From: Eurosta solidaginis
Lineage: Eukaryota; Arthropoda; Insecta; Diptera; Tephritidae
Reading direction: 5' to 3'
Assembly: GCF_040869045.1 (NCBI RefSeq)
Contig: NC_090320.1
Span: 143,614,941-143,678,940 of the forward strand
Length of the DNA: 64,000 bases
Shown: piece by piece, positions 34,386 to 46,243 of the stretch
How positions within the stretch are numbered: the first letter of the stretch is position 1
How the letters are laid out: the number at the start of each line of letters is the position of its first letter
Translations under genes and position numbers: made by a program
Notes under the pieces: generated by a model
The model's input: the letters and a program-made list of their open reading frames with translations, nothing else
Databases searched by the model: none
What the model was told of the DNA's origin: nothing

Positions 34386-34439
34386 TTTTTTTTAATTATT
34401 TTATTTTCAAAATATCTTCGCTAAAATTTTACCCGGCTA

Positions 34440-34905
34440 ATACAATTAAGCCGGTACAAGGTAAAAGTCTGAGGGCTTACCATCACCCATCTCAGAATCG
34501 CTTAAAATTTTATCAAGTTTCGAATTTTTGCTAAGTGGGTGTCCTTCTATCAACACTTTTTTAAGTTCGGTAAACTTGTTATTAATAGGAGGTTTTGGAT
34601 AAAATCCAAAAAAGTCATTATAACTTCCCGTTGAAGAGCTGTATTTAGTGTTTTCTTGTGTAATGTTTTTAGTACTAAATTGTGTTTCGGCATGAATAAA
34701 CCATGCCTCCTGACAACTAGTCCAAAATTGTGGAAGTTTGAAACTGTCGAAATTTCATTTTGATTTACGTTTGCATATGGATTTGTAATTTGTTGTTGAA
34801 AAGTGTCAGTTGGTAAATCTATCAAAGAGTCGTTTAAATTGTTAGTAAATGTAGATGCTTGTGTATTATGTTGTGGTGGACGAAGCCTGTTGAATTATAT
34901 GAAAA
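34440..34905 (-). pseudogene. gypsy-like gag remnant
   Basis: Across two frames the minus strand reads DSLIDLPTDTFQQQITNPYA, then SCQEAWFIHAETQFSTKNIT and KFTELKKVLIEGHPLSKNSK. The W-F-x(2)-A-E-x-Q-F block and the later KKxLI...LS pattern are those of mag-like gypsy capsids and match the style of the gag at 42254. One frameshift near 34735. No linked pol was found here. Confidence 0.6.
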
Positions 34906-35067
34906 AGAGAGTTCACGAACAAAACCGTAAAATAAACCAGTAATTATGTTATGAATTTCGAAAATGTATTAAATAGATAATTTAAAGAGAGAGTTTACAA
35001 CGATGAAATAAATTTAAAATACATCTATATATTTGTATACGTACATACATAAAATATATACCTACAC

Positions 35068-35262
35068 AACAGGGATGGGCGTTATCAACAAATTTTCATA
35101 ACCATTGACGAAAAAATAAAAAATACATTTTTAATCATTATTCAAGAAAACTTGAGTGATGAATAACATGGTATTTTTATTCAAGCATTTCTTGAATAAT
35201 GAATACCATTTTCTCGTTATTCAAAATATTCTAATTGATGATAACCGCCCATTCTTATTTTT
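35068..35262. mobile_element. possible hAT-type MITE
   Basis: agggatgggcgttatc at the left and the complement of gataaccgcccattct at the right form inverted ends of about 16 bp, and the gggatgggcg start is hAT-like. The interior is AT-rich with attcaag repeats. No convincing 8-bp target duplication. The flanks 34906-35067 and 35263-35440 are AT-rich and otherwise empty. Confidence 0.45.
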
Positions 35263-35439
35263 GCAATTTTTGAATAAAGAGTTGAGTTATTATTCATTAT
35301 TTACAAAATATGGAATAACAATAAAATTTTAGTTTTTATTCAGTTATTCAAAAATAAAAAAATAAACCATCTAGATGCCCTGAAAATATACCCATATGCG
35401 TAACAAGTTCGCATGTAGTTCTGAATCTTCTTAGGGTAA

Positions 35440-35925
35440 TATTGAGATTATTTTGGGGAGCATTCGCGGGGTTTTTTGTCGGCCGTTTGGGGGTAATTTC
35501 TGGGACACCCCGGGGATCCTCCTGGGGTCTATTGGGGTCCATTCCAGGTCTCCCCCGCGATCCTCCTAGGGTTTTGGGGTCATTTCGGGATGGCTTTTGC
35601 GACCCCCTCGTGGTCTTTTGGAGGTCATTTTGGCATGGTTTAGGGGAGTACCTCGGGGTCTTTCCGTGACCTTTTTGGGACTCCCTCGGGGTCATTTGGG
35701 GGTCATTCCGAGATGATTTTGGGGACTCCCTCGGGGTCATTCCGGGATGATTTTGGGGACTCTCTCGGGGTCCTCCCTCAATCGTGGGTCGTTTCGGGAT
35801 CTTTTTGGGGACTCCATCGGGGTCATTTCGGGATGGTTTTGGGGACTCCCTCGGGGTCATTTCGGGAAGGTTTTGGGGACACCTTCGAGGTCCTCCCGGG
35901 GTCATTTGGGGGTCACTCCGTATTT
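35440..35925. repeat. G-rich minisatellite, ~34-bp unit
   Basis: Imperfect units of the type gactccctcggggtcattc followed by cgggatgattttgggga run through the region. Long stop-free frames on both strands (185 codons on the minus strand rich in Pro, Arg and Ser) come from the repeat, not from a gene. Confidence 0.8.
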
Positions 35926-35929
35926 GCCA

Positions 35930-36032
35930 AAAGGACGGAGTTATTTTATAGCATAAACTTCTGGTAACACTACGGACTCATTCAGTCTATGTGAGGTCCT
36001 CATGGGCCGGCCAGTCCAACATAACCTAACCT
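35930..36032 (+). mobile_element. 3' tail of the I-clade-like element
   Basis: tatttgccaaaaggacggag, acttctggtaacactacgga and cagtctatgtgaggtcct ... cataacctaacctacc match 49816-49975, the end of the element at 47230, ending in the same cctaacc repeats. Only about 100 bp is present, a heavily 5'-truncated insertion. Confidence 0.75.
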
Positions 36033-37211
36033 ACCAGGGCTCGTATCGCATTATACGATCACGTATCAAAAAGAAATTTCACGCAAACGATAAATATGAA
36101 TCTGCCAAAAGATTGGTAAAAATGACATTAATTTATGGATCTCATGAGTGCTGGTAGCCACCATTTCACATAATTTCCCAAATCCGATTAACCATTTCAG
36201 AGCTGTTGCGATTTAAACAATTGATTTCGATCACTGATCGTATAACACGAAAGAAATTAGCGATTCTAGACAATAAAAAAATACTTTTCTTTTACCTCCA
36301 TGTGCAGAAATCGTCTCCCGCTCCACCATTTTCAAAAATACGTTTTGGGTGAAAGTTGGATTAGCTGCTTCGTCCGCATCGTCCACGATATATTGAGCTC
36401 AATTTTTTCCCAGTTTATTGTTTTAATGAACTTTACTGTGTTGAAATTAAACCTTTAGACCATCGACACAGTAAATTATCGGGGAAAAGTATAGAGGTAA
36501 GGTATCGTTACTTTACTTAGTACTTGGTAAAAATCATGAATACTCGAGTATTTGTTTGAAAAAGGAGCGATTTTACTCACTCAGTACTCGTATCGTTCTA
36601 TCACTATGCACAATACCTTACAGAATCGCATGCAAATTTTAGGTGTATATTTTGTATGCAATTGAGTTTTCAATAAGTGTAAATATTCGAGTTTTTCACA
36701 GTTAAAGAATCCAGCCCCTGGTAATTGACTTTCATAGTGTGCTTAGGTCGCTAAGTAGCGTTGCATGCATCAACTCCTGTGCAAAATATGGTCGGATTAG
36801 CGGTTGCCTCCATATTGCAACCTAAGTGTACTCTGCCCAATCCACAAGAAATGCGACCCCGCAAATCACGCCAATTACAACGGAATCGGCCTTCTTAAAA
36901 TCGCGTATAAGGTTAATCCAGCCCACATCCGAAAGACTGAAACCCATTGTCAACAAATTGATCGGACCTTATGAGTGCTGCAAACCTAATAAATCTGAGC
37001 CCGTGAGAATGCTTCTGATATAGGAATATATTCAAGTAAACGCCTATCCTATCCAGCGGAATTTTTTTTCAACTCATCTCAAATTGCTGTATAAGGTAAT
37101 GACCATTTGAAGTTGTCATAGGGCCAATTGATCTTCTGGCCATATGAAGTGGTCGTAACGTAAACTGACCTTTAAGCCGTTAGCCTTGTGTCATCCCACC
37201 CCACCAAACTA
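36033..37211. other. unassigned spacer
   Basis: No recognisable coding or repeat feature. Short open frames such as 36826-37023 lack any motif I know. The end borders a (TTG)n run at 37212, which is the complement of a retroelement tail. Confidence 0.5.
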
Positions 37212-37537
37212 CATATCACGTTGTTGTTGTTGTTGTTGTAGCAGTGCTTCGCCCCATCACATTGTCATCAATATCCTTTAACGGGAGTCCAAGGAAACTT
37301 GCTGTTTTAACAGGGGTGGACCATAATGAGAAGGGTGTTAGAGGCGTTGGTTCCACATTACAATTAAAGAGATGGTCGCAGGGCATACATTTTGTATGTC
37401 GGGGTTGATTCTGGATAGGTAAGAGTTTAACCTGTTACATTATCCAGATCGAAGTTGAGCTAGAGTGACTTGCGATTCCCTGGGGAGTGTGCGTTCCTCT
37501 TCCACAAGTTTTGGGTATTGTTCTTGGAGTACTGGAT

Positions 37538-38954
37538 TCACCGGGCAATTCCTGGCATAAAGGTCAGACGCCTGTTTGTGGAGTTCACTGAGGACCTGCT
37601 TGTGTTTTTTGGCTGAGTTCTTTGGTGCCGTATTTCCTCATAATGCTTACGGAGATAACTCCTTAAGCCCCTGGGTGGTGTTGGCTCATCAATCAGATGC
37701 CTGTTGGGATGCCCAGGTTTCTGGATATTCAACAGGAACTGTTTGGTTAGCATCTCATTTCTCTCCCTGATGGAGAGTATTATCGCCTCATTATGTATAA
37801 GAAGACAGCCCGTGGCGGATCTGAGAATAGTATTTTGGTAGGCCTGTAGCTTCTTCCAGTGAGTAGTTTTTAGGCTTGGCGACCATATAGGGGACGCGTA
37901 GCATGCAATCGGCTGGCCAATTGCTTTGTAAGTGGTAATCACCGTTTCTGCCAGCAAGAGATTTGAGAATTTTATTACGGCTTTGGATTTTCGGTACAAT
38001 TGCGGCTGAACGCACACCAAAATGTAGATCCTGATCAAACGTCACACCCAAGATTTTGAGGTGTAGGACAGTCGGTAGCTTAGTACTATCGACGGGGATG
38101 TTCAAAATGGTCGACATTTGGGCCGTCCTTGTTGTAAGTAAAGTCGCGGAGCTTGGTGATAATGCCAGGTTTCGCGAGGCGAAAAAACTGAAGAGATCAG
38201 GGAGGTAGCCGTTTATTCTGTTGCAAAGCTCACCGATCTGTGGGCCTGGGCATGTGGCCATTATTGTGCAGTCCTCGGCGTAGGGAACGATAGTAACTCC
38301 TTCTGGTGGCGAAGGTAGCTTTGATATGTAGAAGCTAAACAAAAGTAGGGATAGGACACCACCCTGTGGCACCCCTTGCTTAATTCTTCTTAGGTTTGAT
38401 GTTTTGTTTCTAAATTGCACCTATGCCTTCCGACCACCCAGATAATTTGCGGTCCACTTCTAAGACATGGGGGAAGGGTAGACCCTTCCAGGTCTTGCAG
38501 TAACGTGCCATGGTTGACCGTATCAAAAGCTTTTGATAGGTCTAGCGCAACGAGTACTGTTTTATGGTGGTGGTTTTGATTTAAACCGCAATTTATCTGG
38601 GTGCTAATAGCATTTGGCGCGGTGGTGGTGCTATGAAGTCTTCTAAAGCCATGCTGATGCTATGTTAGCTGGTTTCCCAGGATTTAGTAGCTGGGCCACC
38701 TTGTCCATTTTCCATTTTTCGGGAATGACAAAGGTGGAAAGAGACAGGTTGAAGACATGTGCTAAATATTTGAAACCATCTTTCCCTAAGCTTTTAAGCA
38801 TCGGCATGGCTATGCCGTCTGCTTTGGATGGTTTAGCATGACCGATGGCAACCTCAACCTCTTTGGCGGTGATGGTAATTGGAGACGCGCTGAATATATG
38901 TTTATGTGCGTGTCTGTTGGCCCTCCGTCTAACTTTGTCGACCATAGAATGCAT
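37538..38954 (-). pseudogene. RT of 2A non-LTR copy 2 (fragmented)
   Basis: 38954-38643 gives the N-terminal RT part (KPSKADGIAMPMLKSLG), missing the VGP of copy 1. 38420-37791 gives RRIKQGVPQGGVLS and the palm, where the catalytic block reads VPYAEDCTIM, Glu replacing the first Asp. 38038-37538 gives YASPIWSPSLKTTHW and a C-terminal end (PPRGLRSYLRKHYEEIR) that copy 1 lacks, so this copy shows the true protein C-terminus. Two frameshifts and at least two deletions. Confidence 0.8.
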
Positions 38955-39278
38955 TAGAGGTTATAACCGCTTAATTTCTCCTCCCATTTCACCCGCTTAT
39001 GTTCGTCCACAAGCAATCTGATGCGTTGGTTTATATCCCTTATTTGGGGGTCGCCGAGATCGAGCTGTCTTATAAGGTCACGTTCTCTCGCTAAATTTGC
39101 GGCCTCCGCGGGAAGTGAGGCCTAAATTCGGGAATTCTACCGGCGGGAATAAAGCGAGCCGAATCAGATTCAATGACCTTGCGGAAAGCACGCTCCCCTT
39201 GGCGAGCATCAGTCGGGATAGGGATGGTAGCAAAGCGGTTGTCTGTAAAGGATTTGTATTCATCCCACTTTCCTTTTT

Positions 39279-39960
39279 TTAGTTTATTAAAGTGCGTTTT
39301 TCTGTAAAGATGAAGTCGGCGGTACGCTCGAGCGAAATAAGTATAGGCAGGTGGTCGGATGCCAATGTCACCATCGGCTGCCAGTTGACGCAGTTTACGA
39401 GCCCTGCACTCACGATTGATATATCCGGCGAACTGTGACAGCTTCCTACCATACGTGGGGGGGCGTCTCCGTTTATTGTGCAGAACGTCGTTTCTTCTAT
39501 TTGATCCGGCAACATCTCACCCCTACTGTCTGCCTGCAAGTTTGAATGCCATAGATCGTGATGGGCATTGATATCGCCTAAGATAATGCGATTTTTGCCA
39601 GTGAGTAAGGCGCTGATATTAGACCGGTATCCACTGGGGCAACAGGTGACAGGAGGGATGTAGATATTGATGATTTCTAGGTTTGCATCTCCTGACCGGA
39701 CAGATAAGGCTTGTCGTTCTAAGGCACTGCCCCTGCGGCCGATGTCGGGATCAAATATATGATATTGCACTGATAAACGCGAGGCCGCCTCCATTTCCGC
39801 TCTCGCGATCTTTTCTGTGAATATTATACCCAGAACAAGTCTGCAGAGTAGATCTTGCTGTGAGTTTAGTCTCTTGAATCGGAGCAATGCGGATATTGTG
39901 CCGCTTCATGAAATCGACTATCTCCGTGATCTTCCCAGTTAATCCATTACAGTTTAACTA
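39279..39960 (-). pseudogene. APE endonuclease of 2A non-LTR copy 2
   Basis: 39887-39279 is open for 202 codons and holds INIYIPPVTCCPSGYRSNI, GDINAHHDLWHSN, SSPDISIVSAGLVNC and LASDHLPILIS, the C-terminal half of the fold including the late Asp-His. The N-terminal part continues to 39960 in another frame. This copy retains the Tyr codon that became a stop in copy 1. Confidence 0.8.
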
Positions 39961-40084
39961 TAGAAGTCTGAAGTGCAACGGGGGAGACGTCGTCACTCTG
40001 GGAGTAAGTGACGGGTGACTACGCCTGGGTTGTGAAAGGCTAGGACGCAACTGCTGCGGGATCTGCTGGAAGGTAGGGGGCGGT

Positions 40085-40278
40085 ATAGTGTTAACTACTT
40101 TGTATTCTTTACTTTAATTTTTAAAATAATTTTTAATTGAGTTTTCGTGTTAAATTAAAACTTTTGAATAACTTCAAAAAAAGAAAATTCTAATTAGTTG
40201 AAAAATATTTTAACTCAAAAATAAATAAAATAATATTTTTTAAAAAATAAATATTTAAATATTTGGTTAACCACCAAA
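40085..40278 (+). repeat. left LTR of the gypsy element
   Basis: About 194 bp, matching 45492-45660 plus 46203-46243. Inverted ends are around gttaac. The start could be one base later because the target duplication and the LTR edge are ambiguous. Confidence 0.8.
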
Positions 40279-41007
40279 TATTTTTGACGATCTTACCATT
40301 ACGAACTTTAAAACCTAGCTAACGAAAGGACATACAAAACGTCAGAGTTTTATTTGATGCAGCGACGTACAGTCAGAATCCATGGCAAAACACAAAAGCC
40401 TTCGCCACTAATAAGAAACTTTAAATGAAAGTGAATGGTTCTGTTAGACAACCAGAATAGTTTGAAACGCTAACACAGGTGTCTAGTTGAACTACAGCCG
40501 AAACTATAAACATATGAGATACATTTAGTTTAATAGTTTAATATAAACATTAGTTGTTAGTAACAAAAAAAAAAACAAATTTTTGAAAAAAAAACAACGT
40601 TAAACGCTTTTTAAAGTGAAAAAGTGAAGTGAAATAAGCAAACTATAAACACACAGAAAGTTTGTAAAGAACAAATAAATATTTTCGAAACTGTTGGAAT
40701 TTCTTGCAAATCCTAAGTGAATTCTCCTTGCGATACCTAAATATACCAAAGACCGACTGACTTAAATAATAATATTAATAAAATAAATAGTGAATAACTT
40801 GTGCTTCATTTAACGAAACTATAGCTGTGCAATTTAATGTGCCAAAAAATCTTATAATAGCTATAACCACGTTTACAACATAATACGCTTTAAAACAACG
40901 GTTGAATTATCAACTCCACAACAACAAGAGCTACTTCAACAATTTTGCGCTCAATACACAAAAACGGATTTTAAATGAAGACACCACCATGAAAATGAAG
41001 ATATATA

Positions 41008-41883
41008 TGGGGTATTCCATCCCATTTCGACCAATTTTGAATCCGCCCCTTTTAGAATTGGCTGAAAGTTTTTCTTCTTTTTGTAGCTTACGAAAGACGT
41101 TTTTCAGAATTTTTTAAAATTTTTTCATCCAACTCAAAAAAAGATGAATTTTTAAAAAACACCGTTTTTGTTTACAAAATGATATATGCTGATAATGCCG
41201 ATTTTTTTTTGGGGTATTCCATCCCATTTCAACCAATTTTGAACCCGACCCCTTTAGAATTGGCTGAAAGTTTCTTTTTCTAGCTTACGAAATACGTTTT
41301 TCATAATTTTTTAAAATTTTTTCATCCAACTCAAAAAAGTTATGAATTTTTAAAAAAACACCGTTTTTGTTTTCAAAATGCTATAACTTTTTCAAAAATT
41401 GACCGTTTGGGATCTTTTTTTTAAATTTGTTTTTAAATGTACTTTTCGGAAAAAATACAAAAAAATGTTTAAAGTTTTTTTTTGTAATTCTTCAGTTTTT
41501 CGAGATTTTTCGAATATCGCCATTTTTTTTTCTCATAAAAAACTTCAATCAATTCTGCAATCATCCCCACTAATCCCGGAGTGGGCCGATTTTTTTTTTT
41601 TTTAACTGAAAACAAAAACTTTAAACATTTTTTTGTATTTTTTCCGAAAAGTACATTTAAAAACAAATTTAAAAAAAGATCTCAAACGGTCAATTTTTGA
41701 AAAAGTTATAGCATTTTGAAAACAAAAACGATGTTTTTTTAAAAATTCATAACTTTTTTGAGTTGGATGAAAAAAATTTGAAAAAATTATGAAAAACGTA
41801 TTTCGTAAGCTAGAAAAAGAAACTTTCAGCCAATTCTAAAGGGGTCGGGTTCAAAATTGGTCGAAATGGGATGGAATACCCCA
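41008..41883. mobile_element. foldback element in the gypsy leader
   Basis: tggggtattccatcccattt at 41008 returns inverted at 41883. The inner arms are about 285 bp each (41211-41495 and 41600-41883) and highly similar. A partial extra copy of the left arm stands at 41008-41195. TATA flanks both ends (41004-41007, 41884-41887), a probable target duplication. No coding capacity; the RNA could form a very long hairpin. Confidence 0.75.
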
Positions 41884-42253
41884 TATAGAGAAAACAACAA
41901 AACCATTGCATAACAAAGCCCTTGCATAAACAACAACAACGATGTATTTATTAATTTTAATATTTTTTTTATTAAATTTAATTTTATGTAAGTACAATTT
42001 TTATTTTAATATTAAATTAAAACTTTTGCAACTATAATATAAATTAAAATTTTATAATATTAAACCTTTTAAATTTTCAAATTTATTTTAAGATTATTTT
42101 TATATTTAAACAATTTTATATAAATTATTTAAATTAACTTATTTTTTTTTTATATATAAAAAGAAATATTTTATTTAAATTGTTAACTCCCTTTCCAAAA
42201 AAATTCTTAAATTTTTTCTAATTTTCAAATTTTTCATTTGAATTTATTTTCAT

Positions 42254-42915
42254 ATGGTTCAACGATCACCAATACGAACTCGTAATTTTACAAATTTTGA
42301 AAATCATAATAACAACTATACAAATAACATCATGGCTCACAATACAACTCAAAATTCTAACATTAATACAACACAAAACAACATCTCTAATATAACACAA
42401 GATACTTCAACACAAAATAACTTTACAAATTTTTCTTCTACTAAATCTATTAAATTACCACAATTTTGGCAAGAATCTCCCGATGCCTGGTTTCTACTTG
42501 TTGAAAGACAATTTGAAGTTAACAATATCAATGATGATAATTTAAAATTTCAAAATGTTTTAGTTAATCTTCAACGAGATACTCTGTCTAAAATTTTAGA
42601 CGTTATTAACCCTCCCCTCTTTTCAATAAATATGATACAATCAAAAAAATTTTATGTGAAAGATTTTCTCTTAGTGAAGAGAAACGATTAGAACAATTAT
42701 TTTCAAAAACTGAACTTGGTGATCGTTCACCATCTGAATTATTCAGATTTATGAAATCACTTTAGGTACTGACTCCATTGTAAGTCAAGAATTACTTTTC
42801 AAATTATGGATTCGTAAATTACCACAAGAAATACAAATCCATTTAACTTCTAGTAACAATCAAAATAAAGATGAATTAATTATTTTAGCTGACAAACTTT
42901 TTGAGTTTCGAGTAT
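42254..42915 (+). pseudogene. gypsy gag
   Basis: Asn/Thr-rich N-terminus, then KLPQFWQESPDAWFLLVERQ, the start of a mag-like capsid. The frame shifts near 42640 and continues as CERFSLSEEKRLEQLFSKTE, LGDRSPSELFRFMKSL and, after a stop, LLFKLWIRKLPQEIQIHL. The zinc-binding end is missing, removed together with most of the protease by a deletion near 42915. Confidence 0.75.
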
Positions 42916-42929
42916 AAATAATAATATTT

Positions 42930-44302
42930 TAGGTTTAAGAAGAGATTTTGAATTTCCATTCATTATTGCGAATATTGATACACCAATTTTAGGAGCAAAC
43001 TTTTTAGAAAAATTCGGAATTATTGTCAATATTAAAAATAAATAAATAATGGATTCTACTACAAAAATTAAAGTTGCTGGATCTTCTGGATTTTCTGATA
43101 TTTTCTCACTCAAAATTCCTATTGTCGAAAATAAGTTTTCAAAATTACTTAATGAATTTCCATCTATTACGTGCGAACCAGATTATACTAAAAAAGTTAA
43201 ACACCATACGGTTCATAGGATAGAAACAAAAGTATTTTACCATTTTCGAAACCCAGACGTCTTGATCCAATCAAACTTAAAATTGCTAAAGCTGAATTTG
43301 AATTTTTAGTTAAAAGATCCTCAAATCCTCCAATTGCATCTCCACTTCATCTCGTCCCTAAAAAAGAACCAAATGATTGGAGACCTTGCGGATGTGTTTA
43401 CATACATTGATGACATTCTTATTTCCAGTGATAAAGAAGATCAACATATAAATCATTTAAAATCAGTTTTCAAAAGAATTGAAGAATATAATTTAAATAT
43501 TAAACCTTCAAAATGTACTCTCGGTGTAAATAAATTAAATTTCTTAAGTTATGAAATTTCAGGCGAAGGTATTAAAACATCTTTAGATAGAATTGAAATC
43601 ATAAAAAATTTTGAAAAACCAATGTCTATAAATAAATTACAAAAATTTTTGGGTATGATAAATTACTATCACAGATATATTAAAATGTTAGCAACAGAAC
43701 TTAGTCCTCTGCATGAAATGTTAACACATGCAATTAAAAACAAACTCAAACAATTAAATTGGACAAATGAAACCACAACAGCTTTCGAAAATGTTAAAAA
43801 ACGTTTTGTTAAAAATACTTTACTTACACATTTCGACAAAAATGGTACTTTATCATTAGCAGTAGATGCATCAAATGTTGCTATTGGAGCAGTTCTTCAA
43901 CAAACTAGCAATAATATACTAGAACCCTTAGCTTATTTTTCAAGAAAATTAACTACAACAGAAACTAAATATTCAACATTTGATCGTGAACTTTTGGCAA
44001 TTTATAATTCAATTAAACATTTTAAACATTTCCTTGAAGGTAGAACTTTTACAATTTATACTGATCATAAACCTTTAATTCATGTTCTAAATTCTAAAGT
44101 AGATAGATCTCCTCGTCAACTACGTCATCTTGAATATATTGCTCAATTTACAAATGATATTCAATATATACGTGGAAAAGACAACATAGTTGCCGACACA
44201 CTTTCCCATATTCCAGAAATAAATGCAATTTCAACTCAAGATATAAATTTAGAAACTTTATATAAAGAACAACAAACTGATACAAAACCATTTCTGATCT
44301 AA
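42930..44302 (+). pseudogene. gypsy protease trace, RT and RNase H
   Basis: FPFIIANIDTPILGANFLEK (42951-43012) is the end of the protease. 43049-43309 holds the RT lead-in (CEPDYTKKVKHHTVHRIE). A deletion near 43380 joins LVPKKEPNDWRPCG-type sequence straight to DVFTYIDDILIS, so the RT fingers are gone while the palm Asp pair remains. 43334-44302 then runs on through KFLGMINYYHRYI and an RNase H domain: LAVDASNVAIGAV, ETKYSTFDRELLAIY, YTDHKPLIH and RGKDNIVADTLSHI. The polymerase cannot be functional. Confidence 0.8.
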
Positions 44303-44333
44303 ATTCTAAAAATAATTTAAAAGAAATTCATAT

Positions 44334-45524
44334 TCCAGCTATTAATTTAAACATATAGTGTGATGTTTCTCTACAACCTTTTCGACGTCATGTTCCACTT
44401 TCTATGAGAAGAATTATATTTGACAAAATTCACTCATTATCTCATCCAAGTATAAGAACAACTAGAAAATTAATTCAAAATAAATATTATTGGCCTAACA
44501 TGCGTAAAGAAATTAACGATTGGACTTCATCTTGCATCAATTGTCAAAAGTCCATAATTTCAAGACATACTAATTCTCCTATTAAAAAAATTCAAATACC
44601 ATCAGGTCGTTTTGAACATATTCATATGGATATTGTTGGACCTCTTCCAGTTTCAAATGAAAATTGTTATATTTTAACAATTATTGATAGATTTTCACGT
44701 TGGCCTGAAGCTTATCCACTTAAAGATATTTCAACAAATACTATAGTAAAAACTTTTATTCAAAATTATATACCACGATTTGGTATACCATTGAATATTA
44801 CAGTAGATCAAGGTTCACAATTCAAAATTTTTTACGGAATTAACTAAACTTTTAGGTTCTCATAAAATTCATACATTTCCTTACCATCCCCAAGCAGATG
44901 GCATGATAGAGAGATTTCATCGAACTTTAAAAGCAGCAATTATAGCATCAAACGACTCGGTTCATTGGTCTGACATTTTACCATTCATTCTACTTCGTTT
45001 ACGAACTTCTATTAAAGAAGATTTAAAATGTTCATCTGCTGAACTTCTTTATGGCCAAACACTTAGAATACTTGGTGAATTAATTATTTCAAATAGTAAT
45101 AAAGGACATGATTTTTCTAATGACGCTCTTCATAAAATAAGAGAATATTTATCGTTTGTTCGTTCTAAAGTTTTTCCTCATAACAGAAAACTTTTTCGTT
45201 CCTAAAAAATTAGAAAATTGTGAGTATGTTTTTGTTAAAGTTCTTCGTAAATCTAATTTAGAATCACCTTATGAAGGACCTTTTAAAGTTATACCTAAGA
45301 AACATAAAACATTTACAATTCAATACAAAAATACTATTAAAAATATTTCAATTGATTTACTTAAACCAGCAAACATACTTACTAACTCTAATTTAAATAC
45401 AAATACATTAAACAACATAAAACAAAAAAGGTTACATTTAATATTAATTAATAATTTGTTTGTTTTAAATTTTCTTGGAGGGGGAGTAAATATAGTGTTA
45501 ACTACTTTGTATTCTTTACTTTAA
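44334..45524 (+). pseudogene. gypsy integrase
   Basis: 44404-44847 has the zinc-binding HH-CC region (HSLSHPSIRTTRKL, CINCQKS) and core with both early Asp residues: FEHIHMDIVGPL and TIIDRFSRWPEA, then TVDQGSQF. A frameshift near 44835 leads to QADGMIERFHRTLKAAI, with the third acidic residue Glu. A second shift near 45190 joins SPYEGPFKVIPKKHKTFTI, the C-terminal DNA-binding part, ending ISIDLLKPAN. All three catalytic acids are present across frames. Confidence 0.8.
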
Positions 45525-45660
45525 TTTTTAAAATAATTTTTAATTGAGTTTTCGTGTTAACTTAAAATTTTTGAATAACTTCAAAAAAAGAAAATTCTAA
45601 TTAGTTGGAAAATATTTAAACTCAAAAATAAATAAAATAATATTTTTAAAAAATAAATAT

Positions 45661-46202
45661 AATTTTTGATGGCCTTGTTTATATAAAAAAAGTATGGTTT
45701 TGTGAGCTCGAGGCCTTGCTTTAAATAAAACACTGTGTTAGTATTCACACATTTATTTGGTCGTTATTTCGACTTCAATCTGAAGTCATTTTCAAGACTT
45801 TTTTAAAACACAACATGAAACATAATATAATTCATATCACATACATACATACATTTATAACACTAGATCGACTTACTTGCATGGAAAAGCCTGATAGACT
45901 AATCAGGTGTTCCAACAAAATAATAGGAAGAGGGTGGAAAAAGGAAAGTAAACAATTAGAGTACCGCAAGTATAAACAAATTTTAAGGAACCGTATAAGT
46001 AAACAAAATTACACAACAACAATCATACACAGAAAATGTTTAAGAAAAACAAAACAAAATGCAACACAGCAAAATGTGCATAATATCCTCCTCCTCCAAT
46101 CTGTTGTTTTTATTTATTATCAAAGTGTGAAGATAGGGTAGATCTCCATCTTTCTCCACCTCTACTGTAAATTTGATAGTGCTGTGGTATCCATTTAGCA
46201 AT
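45661..46202. mobile_element. insertion in the right LTR
   Basis: The right LTR is interrupted by 542 bp flanked by about 16-bp direct repeats (tttaaaaaataaatat at 45645-45660, tttaaaaaaataaatat at 46203-46219). A target duplication this long fits a retroposed sequence. The insert has no clear coding region; the 45815-46141 open frame has no known motif. Identity of the insert not recognised. Confidence 0.6.
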
Positions 46203-46243
46203 TTAAAAAAATAAATATTTAAATATTTGGTTAACCACCAAAG

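Larger units (their letters stand above)
37212..40084 (-). mobile_element. 2A non-LTR retrotransposon, copy 2, 3' part
   Basis: The same family as 5401-8962, here with its true 3' end: read on the minus strand it finishes gctacaacaacaacaacaac at 37212. The 3' untranslated part (37212-37537) recurs as a third fragment at 50137-50328 plus 52993-53230. The gene is cut at 40084 by an LTR element and resumes at 46244. Several internal deletions relative to copy 1. Confidence 0.85.
40085..46243 (+). mobile_element. Ty3/gypsy LTR retrotransposon, internally deleted
   Basis: ggcggt at 40079-40084 and 46244-46249 is the target duplication; removing the element rejoins the non-LTR sequence as in copy 1. 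LTRs of about 194 bp start atagtgttaactac and end gttaaccaccaaa. A purine tract (ggagggggag) precedes the right LTR at 45477-45486. Inside are gag, a protease trace, RT-RNase H and integrase on the plus strand. No clear tRNA primer site was found after the left LTR. 40279-41007 and 41888-42253 are AT-rich untranslated leader. Confidence 0.85.

Noticed and set aside
35348..35905. 185-codon Pro/Arg-rich open frame on the minus strand
   Set aside because: It follows the ~34-bp minisatellite unit and has no feature beyond the repeat.
36826..37023. 65-codon open frame in the spacer
   Set aside because: No motif, no repeat, no neighbour; length expected by chance.
45815..46141. 108-codon open frame in the right-LTR insertion
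   Set aside because: Lys/Asn-rich in AT-rich sequence with no recognisable domain.
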